Shown here: positions 30,042 to 38,431 of the stretch, one piece after another | How positions within the stretch are numbered: position 1 is the stretch's first letter | How the letters are laid out: every line of letters begins with the position of its first letter | DNA from: Burkholderia sp. BCC0322 | GTDB lineage: Bacteria > Pseudomonadota > Gammaproteobacteria > Burkholderiales > Burkholderiaceae | DNA length: 64,000 nucleotides | Direction: 5' to 3' | Assembly (NCBI RefSeq): GCF_902833045.1 | Contig: NZ_CADFDU010000014.1 | Coordinates: forward strand, 124,001 to 188,000 | Notes under the pieces: generated by a model | Told to the model about the DNA's origin: nothing | Seen by the model: the letters and a program-made list of their open reading frames with translations, nothing else | The model's database searches: none | Translations under genes and position numbers: made by a program

Positions 30042-31229
30042 ATGACGCTTCGAGGAATCGTCTGGCTCGCAGTCCTGTTCGCGATCGCCGCTGCGCTCGC
30101 CACCGTCGGCCGTTTCGACGCGGGGCAGGTACTGCTCGTCTACCCGCCGTACCGGATCGACGTGTCGCTGAACCTGTTCGTGATCGCGATCGTCGTGCTG
30201 TTCATCGTCGTGTATGCGCTGCTGCGCATCGTGCGCAACATCTGGCGCATGCCGCAGCGGGTCGCCGCGTATCGGGCGCGTTCGCGCAACGAGAAGGCGC
30301 AGGCATCGCTGCGCGACGCGATCGCGAACCTGTACGCGGGGCGCTTCTCGCGGGCGGAGAAGGCTGCACGCGAAGCGCTGTCGGTCGATGCGAACCAGGG
30401 CGCGGCGAGTCTCGTCGCGGCCACGGCCGCGCACCGGATGCACGAGTACACGCGCCGTGACGACTGGCTGTCGAAGGTCGACGCGCCGGAATGGCAGGAC
30501 GCACGGCTGCTCGCCGCGGCCGACATGCGAGCGGATGCACGCGATGCCGACGGCGCGCTTGCCGCGCTGGCCGACCTGCAGGCGGGCGGCAAGCGCATCC
30601 ATGCGCAGCAGGTCGCGCTGCGGGCGCAGCAGCAGCTGAAGAACTGGGCCGAGGTGCTGAAGCTTGCGAAGGCGCTCGAGAAGCGCGAGGCGCTGCATCC
30701 GGCCGCGGCCGTACGGTTGCGCCAGCAGGCTGCGGAAAACCTGCTGCGCGAACGCCGGCACGACCCGGACGCGCTGCTCGAGGTGTGGCAGTCGCTGTCG
30801 CCGGTCGAGCGCCAGTCGCCGCGTCTCGCCGATCTCGCGGCCGATCTGCTCGTCTCGCTCGAGCGCCGCAACGAAGCGCGCCGCATCGTCGAGGACGCGC
30901 TCGCGCACAACTGGGATGCCCGCCTGCTGCGCCGTTACCCGGACACGGCCGGCGCCGATGCGCTGCCGCTGATCCAGAAGGCGGAAGGGTGGAAGAAGGA
31001 TCACCCGGAAGACGCCGACCTGCTGTTCGCACTCGGCCGCCTGTGCCAGCAGCAGCAACTGTGGGGCAAGGCGCAGTCGTTCCTCGAATCGGCACTGAAG
31101 CTGGCCGACAACGAGGCGCTGAAGGTGCGTGCGCATCGGGCGCTCGCACGCCTGTTCGAGCATCTCGGCGAAACCGACAAGGCTGCGAAGCATTACCGCG
31201 AAAGCGCGCTCGCGATTACGGTGGTCTGA
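30042..31229 (+). CDS. hemY: HemY, membrane-anchored TPR protein of the heme operon
   Basis: A 395-residue protein of the proteobacterial HemY family, not the Gram-positive protoporphyrinogen oxidase of the same name. Two transmembrane segments (about residues 4-22 and 42-65) form the HemY N-terminal domain, followed by alpha-helical TPR repeats to the end (for example ALFALGRLCQQQQLWGKAQ near 330). It is thought to organise late heme enzymes at the inner membrane. It starts 2 bp after hemDX, and a strong terminator at 31281-31318 ends the operon. Confidence 0.93.
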   Translation: MTLRGIVWLAVLFAIAAALATVGRFDAGQVLLVYPPYRIDVSLNLFVIAIVVLFIVVYALLRIVRNIWRMPQRVAAYRARSRNEKAQASLRDAIANLYAGRFSRAEKAAREALSVDANQGAASLVAATAAHRMHEYTRRDDWLSKVDAPEWQDARLLAAADMRADARDADGALAALADLQAGGKRIHAQQVALRAQQQLKNWAEVLKLAKALEKREALHPAAAVRLRQQAAENLLRERRHDPDALLEVWQSLSPVERQSPRLADLAADLLVSLERRNEARRIVEDALAHNWDARLLRRYPDTAGADALPLIQKAEGWKKDHPEDADLLFALGRLCQQQQLWGKAQSFLESALKLADNEALKVRAHRALARLFEHLGETDKAAKHYRESALAITVV

Positions 31230-31280
31230 TGCGGGTCACTCGGGCTGCCTGCTGCAGGCGGCTCGCGCAACCTGCGCAAC

Positions 31281-31318
31281 AAAGCCCCGAAGGTTTTCCG
31301 GCCTTCGGGGCTTTTTTT
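31281..31318 (+). terminator. Terminator of the hemC-hemDX-hemY operon
   Basis: A 13-bp perfect stem (31281-31293 with 31302-31314, loop of 8) runs into seven T residues, 50 bp after the hemY stop. The convergent DUF4180 gene ends 27 bp later, and the A-run on the other side may let it serve both directions. Confidence 0.92.
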
Positions 31319-31344
31319 CGTCCGGAGCGGGGCTGGACGACACG

Positions 31345-31731
31345 TCACGCGCCGAGCTTGTGCAGCAGGTCATCCTCGTTCGCGACGAACCACACCGATT
31401 GCCCGCGATTGGATTCGCGAACGAGCGCGCGAAGCGCTTCGCTGCGCGCAAGCCAGCGCTCGATGTCACCGACCACGCCGAGCCTGACGCCGTAGTTGAC
31501 GAGCTTCTGCAGGACGGCGCCCGCCAGCCCGCTGTCGAGCCGGTAGAAGTCGTCGTGCAGCGCGTCCGCGGGGACCACGACCCAGTCGGCTTCGTGCTCG
31601 TGCGCGAGCGCGACGAGGTCGAGCGCATCGCTTTCGCGTTGGACCAGCCCGGCGGCAGGATCGCGGACCAGCACACGGCGGCCGGCTGCCTGGACGATTC
31701 GATGGGGCATGCGGGTTGGCTCCGTCGTCAT
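31345..31731 (-). CDS. DUF4180 domain protein
   Basis: A 128-residue soluble protein. The C-terminal two thirds carry the DUF4180 pattern: ADWVVVPADALHDDFYRLDSGLAG, then QKLVNYG, the GDI turn and RESNRGQSVWFV. No catalytic residues are known for the family. The start was set at the ATG at 31731; an upstream extension overlaps the permease gene. It lies 19 bp after the MFS permease on the same strand, so it is probably the last gene of that transcript. Confidence 0.75.
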   Translation of the reverse strand: MTTEPTRMPHRIVQAAGRRVLVRDPAAGLVQRESDALDLVALAHEHEADWVVVPADALHDDFYRLDSGLAGAVLQKLVNYGVRLGVVGDIERWLARSEALRALVRESNRGQSVWFVANEDDLLHKLGA

Positions 31732-31750
31732 GATCGTGTCGCGCTCCGCA

Positions 31751-33055
31751 TCACTTGTCGACCAGCCGCTTCGGCACCGACAGCGCCAGCAACCCGCCGA
31801 GCACGAGGAACCCGGCAAGCATGTACATGCCCGAATCGTTGGCGCCCGTTGCCTGCTTGAGCCAGCCCATCATGTACGGGCTGAGGAAGCCGGCGAGGTT
31901 GCCGATCGAGTTGATCATCGCGATGCCGGCCGCGGCCGCGGTGCCGCCGAGGAACGCGGTCGGCAGGCTCCAGAACAGCGGCAGCGTCGTCAGGATGCCA
32001 ATCGTCGCGAGCGTGAGGCCGAGCATCGCGAGCGCGGTCTGGTGCGCCCAGATCACCGACAGCACGAGCCCGAGCGCGCCGATCGCGGCCGGAATCGCGA
32101 CGTGCCAGCGGCGTTCGCGGCGCCGGTCCGCGCTGCGTGCGATCAGGATCATCGCGACCACGGCGGCCGCATACGGAATCGCCGACAGCAGGCCGATCAT
32201 GAACGTGTCGGTCACGCCGGTGGCCTTGATGATCGTCGGCAGCCAGAAGCCGACGCCGTAGAGCCCCATCACGAACGAGAAGTAGATCAGCGCCATCAGC
32301 CACACGCGCGGGCTCGACAGCACGGCGCCGAGCGGCAGGTCTTCCTTGGTGGCTTCTTCGGCATCGACGTTGCGCGCGAGCAGCGCCTTTTCTTCGTCGG
32401 TCAGCCAGTTTGCCTTCGCGATCCGCTCGTCCAGCTTGAGGAACACGACGACGCCAACCAGCACCGACGGAATACCCTCGAGCAGGAACAGCCATTGCCA
32501 GCCGTGCCACCCGCTCATGCCGTCGAATGCCTTCAGGATGAAGCCCGAGAGCGGCCCGCCGATCACGCCGGACAAGGCGACTGCCGTCATGAAGAACGTC
32601 GTCATGCGGCCGCGCCGGTGCGCGGGATACCAGTAGGTGAGGTAGAGGATCACGCCGGGGAAGAAGCCCGCTTCGGCGACGCCGAGCAGGAAACGCATCA
32701 CGTAGAACATCGTGGGCGTCGTGACGAACATCGTCAGGATCGAGATCACGCCCCACGTCGCCATGATGCGTGCGATCCACACGCGCGCGCCGACCTTGTG
32801 CAGGATGATGTTGCTCGGCACTTCGAAGAGGAAATAGCCGAAGAAGAAGATCCCGGCGCCGAGCCCGTAGACGGTATCGCTGAGGTTCAGGTCGCTCGCC
32901 ATCTGCAGCTTCGCGAATCCGACGTTCACGCGGTCGAGATACGCGACCACGTAGCACAGCAGCAGAAGCGGCGTGAGTCGCCACGACACCTTGCGGTAGG
33001 TTGCTTCCTCGAATGCGCCGGACGAGCCCGGCAGCGACTGCGTCGATGTTGCCAT
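31751..33055 (-). CDS. MFS permease, anion:cation symporter (ACS) family
   Basis: A 434-residue 12-segment transporter. The YVVAYLDRVNVGFAK block at residues 36-50 is the hallmark of ACS members that import organic anions such as tartrate, glucarate, phthalate or hydroxyphenylacetate. The cytoplasmic loop after segment 6 is charged (about 205-240). The ATG follows AGGAGAC. It sits between an SDR gene upstream and the DUF4180 gene downstream, all on one strand with an aldehyde dehydrogenase, so it probably imports the compound those enzymes oxidise. Confidence 0.9.
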   Translation of the reverse strand: MATSTQSLPGSSGAFEEATYRKVSWRLTPLLLLCYVVAYLDRVNVGFAKLQMASDLNLSDTVYGLGAGIFFFGYFLFEVPSNIILHKVGARVWIARIMATWGVISILTMFVTTPTMFYVMRFLLGVAEAGFFPGVILYLTYWYPAHRRGRMTTFFMTAVALSGVIGGPLSGFILKAFDGMSGWHGWQWLFLLEGIPSVLVGVVVFLKLDERIAKANWLTDEEKALLARNVDAEEATKEDLPLGAVLSSPRVWLMALIYFSFVMGLYGVGFWLPTIIKATGVTDTFMIGLLSAIPYAAAVVAMILIARSADRRRERRWHVAIPAAIGALGLVLSVIWAHQTALAMLGLTLATIGILTTLPLFWSLPTAFLGGTAAAAGIAMINSIGNLAGFLSPYMMGWLKQATGANDSGMYMLAGFLVLGGLLALSVPKRLVDK

Positions 33056-33167
33056 GTTGTCTCCTGTCCTTTTTGTTTGTCATGGGCCGGGGCGGGCGCA
33101 GGGTGCCGGACCCGGTTTCTTGCGATGCCTGCGTGAACGTTGTGCCGGCCGGGCAGCCCGGATACGG

Positions 33168-33926
33168 CTAGATGCAGCGCCCGCCGTCAACTTCGAGGCA
33201 GACGCCGGTGATGAACTCGGCCTCGTCGGATGCGAGGTAAAGCGCCGCGTTCGCGATGTCCTGCGGCGTCGAGAAGCGGCCGAGCGGGATCGTCGCGAGG
33301 AAACGGCTGCGGTTATCGGGGGTATCCTCGCAGCCCATGAATTCCGTCATCAACGCCGTTTCGCCGAGCACGGGGTTGATGCAGTTCACGCGGATGCGAT
33401 CCGCGCCGAGTTCGGCCGCGAGCGACTTGCTTGCGGTGATCATCGCGCCCTTCGTGCTGTTGTACCAGACGAGGCCGGGCCGCGGCCGCACGCCGGCCGT
33501 CGACGCGACGTTCACGAACACGCCGCCGCCTTGTTCGCGGAAGTAGGGGACGAAGGTCTGCACGCACCAGAACAGGCTCTTCATGTTGACTGCGTACACG
33601 CGGTCGAATTCGGCTTCCGTCACGTCGAGCACCGGCTTGTTGCGGTGCGTGGTGCCCGCGTTGTTCACGACGATCTGCACCGTGTGGAAATCGTCGAGCG
33701 TGGCCTGCAGCAGCGCGTGCCAGTCGTCCCGCTTCGACACGTCGCCGGCCACCGCGATGGCCTTGCCGCCCGCGAGCGCGATCTCGCTCGCGACGCGCTC
33801 GGCTGCCGCGCCGTTCAGGTCGTTGACGACGACGTTCGCGCCTTCGCGCGCATACGTCTTCGCGATGCCTTCGCCGAACCCCGAGCCTCCGCCCGTGACG
33901 ATTGCCGTCTTGCCGCTCAACCGCAT
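33168..33926 (-). CDS. Short-chain dehydrogenase/reductase
   Basis: A 252-residue classical SDR. The nucleotide-binding TGGGSGFG is at residues 11-18, NNAG at 88-91 and the catalytic Ser142, Tyr155 and Lys159 are all present. The start is MRLSGK at 33926. An acidic Asp36 at the end of strand 2 (VVNDL) suggests NAD rather than NADP. It lies 92 bp after the aldehyde dehydrogenase and 112 bp before the permease, in a likely catabolic operon; the substrate alcohol is unknown. Confidence 0.9.
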   Translation of the reverse strand: MRLSGKTAIVTGGGSGFGEGIAKTYAREGANVVVNDLNGAAAERVASEIALAGGKAIAVAGDVSKRDDWHALLQATLDDFHTVQIVVNNAGTTHRNKPVLDVTEAEFDRVYAVNMKSLFWCVQTFVPYFREQGGGVFVNVASTAGVRPRPGLVWYNSTKGAMITASKSLAAELGADRIRVNCINPVLGETALMTEFMGCEDTPDNRSRFLATIPLGRFSTPQDIANAALYLASDEAEFITGVCLEVDGGRCI

Positions 33927-34018
33927 GGTGTGTCTCCTGTGCTGGATATGAGTGCCGTCGTGTTTCGGCACGCGGCCGGGCGCTGCCGGCCACGTGCCGC
34001 GTGCTGCTTGCTACGCAA

Positions 34019-35458
34019 TCAGCCGTGCCGGATCGCGATCGTCTTCAGCGCGGTGAAGCCGTACAGTGCCTCGAAGCCTTTCTCGCGGCCATGCCCCGAG
34101 TGGCCGACGCCGCCGAACGGCAGCTCGACGCCGCCACCCGCGCCATAGTTGTTGATGAACACCTGGCCCGCCCGCAGGCGCCGCGCGACACGCATCTGGC
34201 GTGCGCCGTCGCGCGTCCAGATGCCAGCGACGAGGCCGTATGGCGTGCCGTTCGCCAGCGCGACGGCTTCGTCTTCGTCGACGAAACGCATCGCGGCGAG
34301 CACGGGGCCGAACACTTCCTCCTGTGCGAGCCGGTGCGACGGCGGCACGTCGCGCAACAGCGCGGGCGCCTGGTAGAAGCCGCTTTCGGGCGCATCGGCG
34401 ACGACCTGCCCGTGCGCGGCCATCGGAATGCCGTCGTGCTGCGCGTCGGACAGGAAATCCCACACGCGCTGCTGCTGCTTCGCGTTGATCAGCGGGCCGC
34501 AATCGAGGTCGGCTCGGCTCGGGCCGACGCGCAGCCCGTTGAACGCGGTGGCGAGGCGCTCGACGAGCGGCTCGTACACCGCGCGCTCGATCAGCACGCG
34601 GCTGCCGGCCGAGCAGGTCTGCCCGCCGTTCTGCACGATCGCGGACACGAGCACGGGCAGCGCCGCTTCGAGATCGGCGTCGGCGAACACGATCTGCGGC
34701 GACTTGCCGCCCAGTTCGAGCGTGACGGGTACGTGGTTCTCGGCCGCCATCTGCGTCACCAGCTTGCCGGTGGCCGGCGAGCCCGTGAACGAGATGTGGT
34801 CGATGCCGGGATGGCGCGCGAGCGCGGCACCCGCTTCATGGCCGTAGCCGGTGACGATGTTAAGCGCACCGGCCGGCAACCCGGCCTCGGCGGCCAGCTC
34901 GGCGACGCGCAGCAACGACAGGCACGCATCCTCGGCCGGCTTGACGACGCAGGCGTTGCCGGCCGCGAGCGCGGCGCCGACACTGCGCCCGAAGATCTGC
35001 ATCGGGTAGTTCCACGGCACGATGTGGCCCGTGACGCCGTGCGGCTCGCGCACCGTCAGCACCGTGTAGCCGGCTTGATAGGGGAGGGTTTCGCCGTGCA
35101 GCTTGTCGGCGGCGCCTGCGTAGAACTCGAAGTAGCGCGCGAGCGCGGCTGCGTCGGCACGTGCCTGTTTCAGCGGCTTGCCGGTGTCGCGCGCCTCGAT
35201 CGCGGCGAGTTCCTCGATCGAGGCGGCGACACGCGCCGACAGCCGCATCAGCACGCGGCCGCGCTCGGCGGCGCTGGCGGCGCCCCACGGGCCCGCGAAT
35301 GCATCGCGGGCGGCGGCGACCGCGCGCTCGATGTCGGGCGCCGTGCCGCGGGCGATCGATGCGAATGGCTGGCCGTCGGATGGATCGACGACCGCGATGG
35401 TTTCCAGTTGCGTGGGCAACGTCCATTCGCCCGCGATGAAGTGCTTCGCCTCTTCCAT
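34019..35458 (-). CDS. NAD-dependent aldehyde dehydrogenase
   Basis: A 479-residue enzyme with Asn150 in VPWNYP, general base Glu248 in LELGGKSPQ and nucleophile Cys282 in GGQTCSAGS, so it should be active. It is the first gene of a minus-strand cluster with the SDR and permease, consistent with oxidation of an alcohol to an aldehyde and then an acid after uptake. The tandem hairpin repeat at 35469-35590 occupies its immediate upstream region, leaving only 10 bp between repeat and start codon. Confidence 0.92.
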   Translation of the reverse strand: MEEAKHFIAGEWTLPTQLETIAVVDPSDGQPFASIARGTAPDIERAVAAARDAFAGPWGAASAAERGRVLMRLSARVAASIEELAAIEARDTGKPLKQARADAAALARYFEFYAGAADKLHGETLPYQAGYTVLTVREPHGVTGHIVPWNYPMQIFGRSVGAALAAGNACVVKPAEDACLSLLRVAELAAEAGLPAGALNIVTGYGHEAGAALARHPGIDHISFTGSPATGKLVTQMAAENHVPVTLELGGKSPQIVFADADLEAALPVLVSAIVQNGGQTCSAGSRVLIERAVYEPLVERLATAFNGLRVGPSRADLDCGPLINAKQQQRVWDFLSDAQHDGIPMAAHGQVVADAPESGFYQAPALLRDVPPSHRLAQEEVFGPVLAAMRFVDEDEAVALANGTPYGLVAGIWTRDGARQMRVARRLRAGQVFINNYGAGGGVELPFGGVGHSGHGREKGFEALYGFTALKTIAIRHG

Positions 35459-35468
35459 GCCAGCTCCT

Positions 35469-35590
35469 GTCGACCCGAGTTAGCGCTTCAGCGCTTACTC
35501 GGGTCCCATGCTTTGCGGTCGACCCGAGTTAGCGCTTCAGCGCTTACTCGGGTCCCATGCTTAATCGAGTCCCATGCTTCGCCGTCGACC
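35469..35590. repeat. Tandem 45-bp hairpin repeat between aldehyde dehydrogenase and ppa
   Basis: Two identical 45-bp units begin at 35469 and 35518 (period 49 bp). Each holds a 30-nt near-perfect hairpin (35474-35503 and 35523-35552): a 7-bp CCCGAGT/ACTCGGG stem, one T-T mismatch, a 5-bp AGCGC/GCGCT stem and a 4-nt loop. A partial third unit (CGAGTCCCATGCTT, 35566-35579) and the first bases of another (GTCGACC, 35584-35590) follow. The structure resembles REP/BIME-type intergenic elements or a transcription-stopping barrier between divergent genes. Confidence 0.85.
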
Positions 35591-35706
35591 GGCGACCCCA
35601 CTTCAACGCCAACGCCGATTCCACATGACGCGGCCGGTGGTTCGTCGGGCGGGCATCCGGAACGATTATCGGCCGATCGTCATCCGGACGCCACCGGTCG
35701 ATTGGC

Positions 35707-35712
35707 TATAAT
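35707..35712 (+). promoter_or_regulatory. -10 element for ppa
   Basis: A perfect TATAAT lies 86 bp before the ppa start codon. No clear -35 hexamer is found 17 bp upstream. Apart from the tandem repeat, nothing else is recognised between 35591 and 35797. Confidence 0.55.
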
Positions 35713-35797
35713 GGCGCATTCCCTTGCGGGGCGCCTGCGGCGGTGCATCGGCCGCGGCGCCCTGTCCCGAATTCCCATCGACCTACAGAGAGTGCTC

Positions 35798-36325
35798 ATG
35801 AGCTTCAATCATGTTCCGGCCGGCAAGGACCTGCCGCAAGATTTCAACGTGATCATCGAGATTCCCGCGCAAAGCGATCCGGTGAAGTACGAGGCGGACA
35901 AGGAACTGGGCCTCCTCGTCGTCGACCGCTTCATCGGCACGGGCATGCGCTATCCGGTGAACTACGGCTACATCCCGCAGACGCTGTCGGGCGACGGCGA
36001 TCCGGTCGACGTGCTGGTGATCACGCCGTTCCCGCTGCTGGCAGGCTCGATCGTGCGTTCGCGCGTGCTCGGCATGCTGCAGATGACCGACGAGTCGGGC
36101 GTCGACGCGAAGCTGGTCGCCGTGCCGCACGACAAGGTCTGCCCGATGACGGCCAACCTGAAGTCGATCGACGACGTGCCCGAGTACCTGAAGGATCAGA
36201 TCAAGCACTTCTTCGAGCAATACAAGGCGCTCGAGAAGGGCAAGTGGGTGAAGGTCGAAGGCTGGGCCGGCATCGAAGCCGCGCACAAGGAAATCGCCGA
36301 CGGCGCAGCGAACTACAAGAAGTAA
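35798..36325 (+). CDS. ppa: Inorganic pyrophosphatase (family I)
   Basis: A 175-residue soluble enzyme that hydrolyses pyrophosphate and drives biosynthetic reactions forward. The signature DGDPVDVLV holds the metal-binding Asp66, Asp68 and Asp71; Glu21, Lys30, Arg44 and Tyr56 also match catalytic positions. Length and ends are normal. It is monocistronic, with a TATAAT element upstream and a terminator at 36363-36404 that overlaps the end of the convergent nuclease gene. Confidence 0.97.
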   Translation: MSFNHVPAGKDLPQDFNVIIEIPAQSDPVKYEADKELGLLVVDRFIGTGMRYPVNYGYIPQTLSGDGDPVDVLVITPFPLLAGSIVRSRVLGMLQMTDESGVDAKLVAVPHDKVCPMTANLKSIDDVPEYLKDQIKHFFEQYKALEKGKWVKVEGWAGIEAAHKEIADGAANYKK

Positions 36326-36362
36326 GCGGCGTACCGGCCGACGGCCGGTTCGTGCGAAACGC

Positions 36363-36404
36363 AAACCGCGCGTGTCTCCTCAGGAGGCCGCGCGGTTTTG
36401 TTTT
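36363..36404 (+). terminator. Terminator of ppa, overlapping the end of the convergent gene
   Basis: A 10-bp stem (36363-36372 with 36389-36398) whose 16-nt apex can itself fold (CTCCT/AGGAG) is followed by a T-rich run. The stop codon of the minus-strand nuclease gene (36380-36382) lies inside the apex. Confidence 0.8.
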
Positions 36405-37204
36405 GTGCGTTGAGGTGGTTTGCGTATGGAGGTGGGCGACGTGGCTGTGGCCGGCGCGTCCTTCGTGCGCTTCGCGCGGCGAGGTGCAACGGGTGCAACG
36501 GCGGCCGCATCGGTAGCAGCCGGCCGGCGGCGACCCGGTGCGGGCGCGTCGACTTCGCGTCCGTTCGTGACGGGTTTGCCGCTGGCTGCCTGCGCTTTTC
36601 TTTTCGACGAAGCGGTCGCGGCCGGCTTGTCCTTTTTTAACGGGGTGTCGCGCGACGAAGTCTTTCTTGCGACCGCATCGCTGTCGGGCTTCTTGCGCTT
36701 TGCGACCGGGGCAGCTTTTGTCGCCTTCGGAGACTTGGGGGCTTTCGCAGGCTTGGGGGCTTTCGCAGGCTTGTCGACCTTTTCAGCTTTCCCGGCCTTT
36801 CCCGCCTTCTTCCTGCCTTTACCCGTCTCAACCGTCTTCGCCGCGCTATCGACGTTTTCCGCCTTCGCCTTCTTCCGCCCGCTGGCACCGGCCTTCAACC
36901 CGGCCGCGTCACCACTCGTATCGACGGCCGGCGCGGCCGGCATCACCGATTCCAGCGACCGCAACCCGGCAGCCAGTTCCCGCTTCTGCACGGCCGTGAG
37001 CCGCTTCACCCAGTATTCGGCGCGCGACGCGCTCGACCGGTCGGGCAGCGGAAACGATGCGAGCACCGCACGCGGCTTGCGCGAGCGCGTGTAGCGCGCG
37101 CCCTTGCCGGAGGCGTGTTCGTCGAAGCGCGCGGCAACGTCGGTCGTGATGCCGGTGTAGACGCTGTCGTCGGCGCATTCGATCAGATACAGAAACCAGG
37201 ACAT
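36380..37204 (-). CDS. GIY-YIG nuclease domain with a long histone H1-like Lys/Ala/Pro tail
   Basis: A 274-residue protein. Residues 1-90 are a UPF0213/YhbQ-type GIY-YIG domain: Tyr6 in FLYLIEC, VYTGIT with Tyr16, Arg26 and Glu29, and YWVKRLT near 65. The remaining 185 residues are low-complexity Lys/Ala/Pro/Thr, with repeated KAPKPAKAPKSPKATKA-like units near 150-170, similar to bacterial histone H1-like (AlgP/BpH1) tails that bind DNA. Most relatives stop after the nuclease domain. The pairing suggests a nuclease held on DNA. Its 3' end overlaps the ppa terminator. Confidence 0.85.
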   Translation of the reverse strand: MSWFLYLIECADDSVYTGITTDVAARFDEHASGKGARYTRSRKPRAVLASFPLPDRSSASRAEYWVKRLTAVQKRELAAGLRSLESVMPAAPAVDTSGDAAGLKAGASGRKKAKAENVDSAAKTVETGKGRKKAGKAGKAEKVDKPAKAPKPAKAPKSPKATKAAPVAKRKKPDSDAVARKTSSRDTPLKKDKPAATASSKRKAQAASGKPVTNGREVDAPAPGRRRPAATDAAAVAPVAPRRAKRTKDAPATATSPTSIRKPPQRTKQNRAAS

Positions 37205-37253
37205 GGCAGGGCGGCGGGATGCGAAGCCGCCAGTGTCTCAGAAAAAGTGCCCG

Positions 37254-38288
37254 TCAACGCCACCGATCGCCGTGCCCGTCGCGGAAGCGGCTCGGCGCCG
37301 CGCCGAGTTCGCGCGTGAAGAAGCGCGTGAACGCGCTCGTCGAACGGAAGCCGACCCGTACGCCGATCTCGCCGATCGGCAGTTGCGTGTTCAACAGCAG
37401 GTCGCGCGCTTCGCCGAGCCGCGCCTGCGCGACGAGCGCATGAAACCCGACCGCTTCGCGATGCAGGCGCCGGCGCAGTGTCCAGCGCGACATCGCGAAG
37501 CGCGTGCAGACGTGCTCCATCAGCGTGTCGGATGGCACGTCGGCGTCGTCGGACGTGCGCAGCCAGTCACGCACGCATTGCTCGACCGACGAACCGAACG
37601 TCGAGCGGGCGCGCACGCGTTCGCGCGCGACGTCGGCTGCGTGGCGCTGGATGTCCGCGAGCGGCGCGTTGTAGCGCTCGAACGGCGTGTCGAAGCGCGC
37701 GGAGCGCAGCACGACGCGATTGTGCGCGGCATCGAACGACACGGCCGCGCCGAGGAGGTCGCGCAACGCGGCCGTCGGCGCGAACGCGCGGCCCGCGAAT
37801 GCGGCTTCGTCGACCTGCACGTGCGGATCGTACAGGCGCGCGAGCGCGGCGAGGATCGCAAAATTCGCGAACGCGCTACTGGCGGGCCGGCCGTCACCCT
37901 CGTTCACGTACTCGAGCGCGATCGCGCCGCCGGTTTCATGCGCGAACACCCAGTCGACGTTGCCGATCAGTTCGCGGTAGCGCAGGTAGCCGTGCAGCGC
38001 GTCGCGCAGCGTCGCGGCGTTGCAGGTGATGCCCGCGAGCTCGGGGAACGGCACGAGCCACGGCACGACCTGCGGCGGCGGCCGATGCCAGGACAACGGC
38101 CATTCGCTCATCAGCCGCATCGCGGCGACGTGCCGATCGCCGGGGATGCGCCGCGCGTCGTCGGCGAGGTCGGCCGCGCCGATGCCGAGCGTCGCATACA
38201 GCGGCGCGACGTCGAAGCCGTTGCGGCGCATGTCGTCGAACGCCTGTCGGTAGACCCGGACGGATACCGATTTCTGTCGTAACTCCAT
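37254..38288 (-). CDS. AraC-family transcriptional regulator
   Basis: A 344-residue regulator with an N-terminal Arabinose_bd-type domain (PF12625 group, about residues 15-205) and a C-terminal AraC DNA-binding domain (about 230-335: SRWTLRRRLHREAVGFHALV then IGEIGVRVGFRSTSAFTRFF). This architecture is typical of OruR/ArgR-like or lipid/ligand-responsive members. The ATG at 38288 has a GGAGAGAG site; an ATG at 38300 is the alternative. It is divergent from the GH3 gene with 143 bp between, so that gene is a likely target. Confidence 0.88.
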   Translation of the reverse strand: MELRQKSVSVRVYRQAFDDMRRNGFDVAPLYATLGIGAADLADDARRIPGDRHVAAMRLMSEWPLSWHRPPPQVVPWLVPFPELAGITCNAATLRDALHGYLRYRELIGNVDWVFAHETGGAIALEYVNEGDGRPASSAFANFAILAALARLYDPHVQVDEAAFAGRAFAPTAALRDLLGAAVSFDAAHNRVVLRSARFDTPFERYNAPLADIQRHAADVARERVRARSTFGSSVEQCVRDWLRTSDDADVPSDTLMEHVCTRFAMSRWTLRRRLHREAVGFHALVAQARLGEARDLLLNTQLPIGEIGVRVGFRSTSAFTRFFTRELGAAPSRFRDGHGDRWR

Positions 38289-38431
38289 GTCTCTCTCCAT
38301 GACCTTCGGGTTTGTCCCCGCTGCGAGAGGTCAAGTGCTGCTCCTGCCGGTCAAGCATGGTGACCGGTCGATTCTTAGACTCGAACGCTGGAGTGTGGCG
38401 ACAAGTACAACAGATCGATTCAGGAGGATCA

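Noticed and set aside
35469-35590. Possible CRISPR array
   Set aside because: Only two full units 49 bp apart with almost no spacer between them; a hairpin tandem repeat, not repeat-spacer structure.
36620-36900. Frameshift or sequencing artefact in the low-complexity part of the nuclease gene
   Set aside because: The frame stays open with consistent Lys/Ala codon use to the end, so the tail is probably real.
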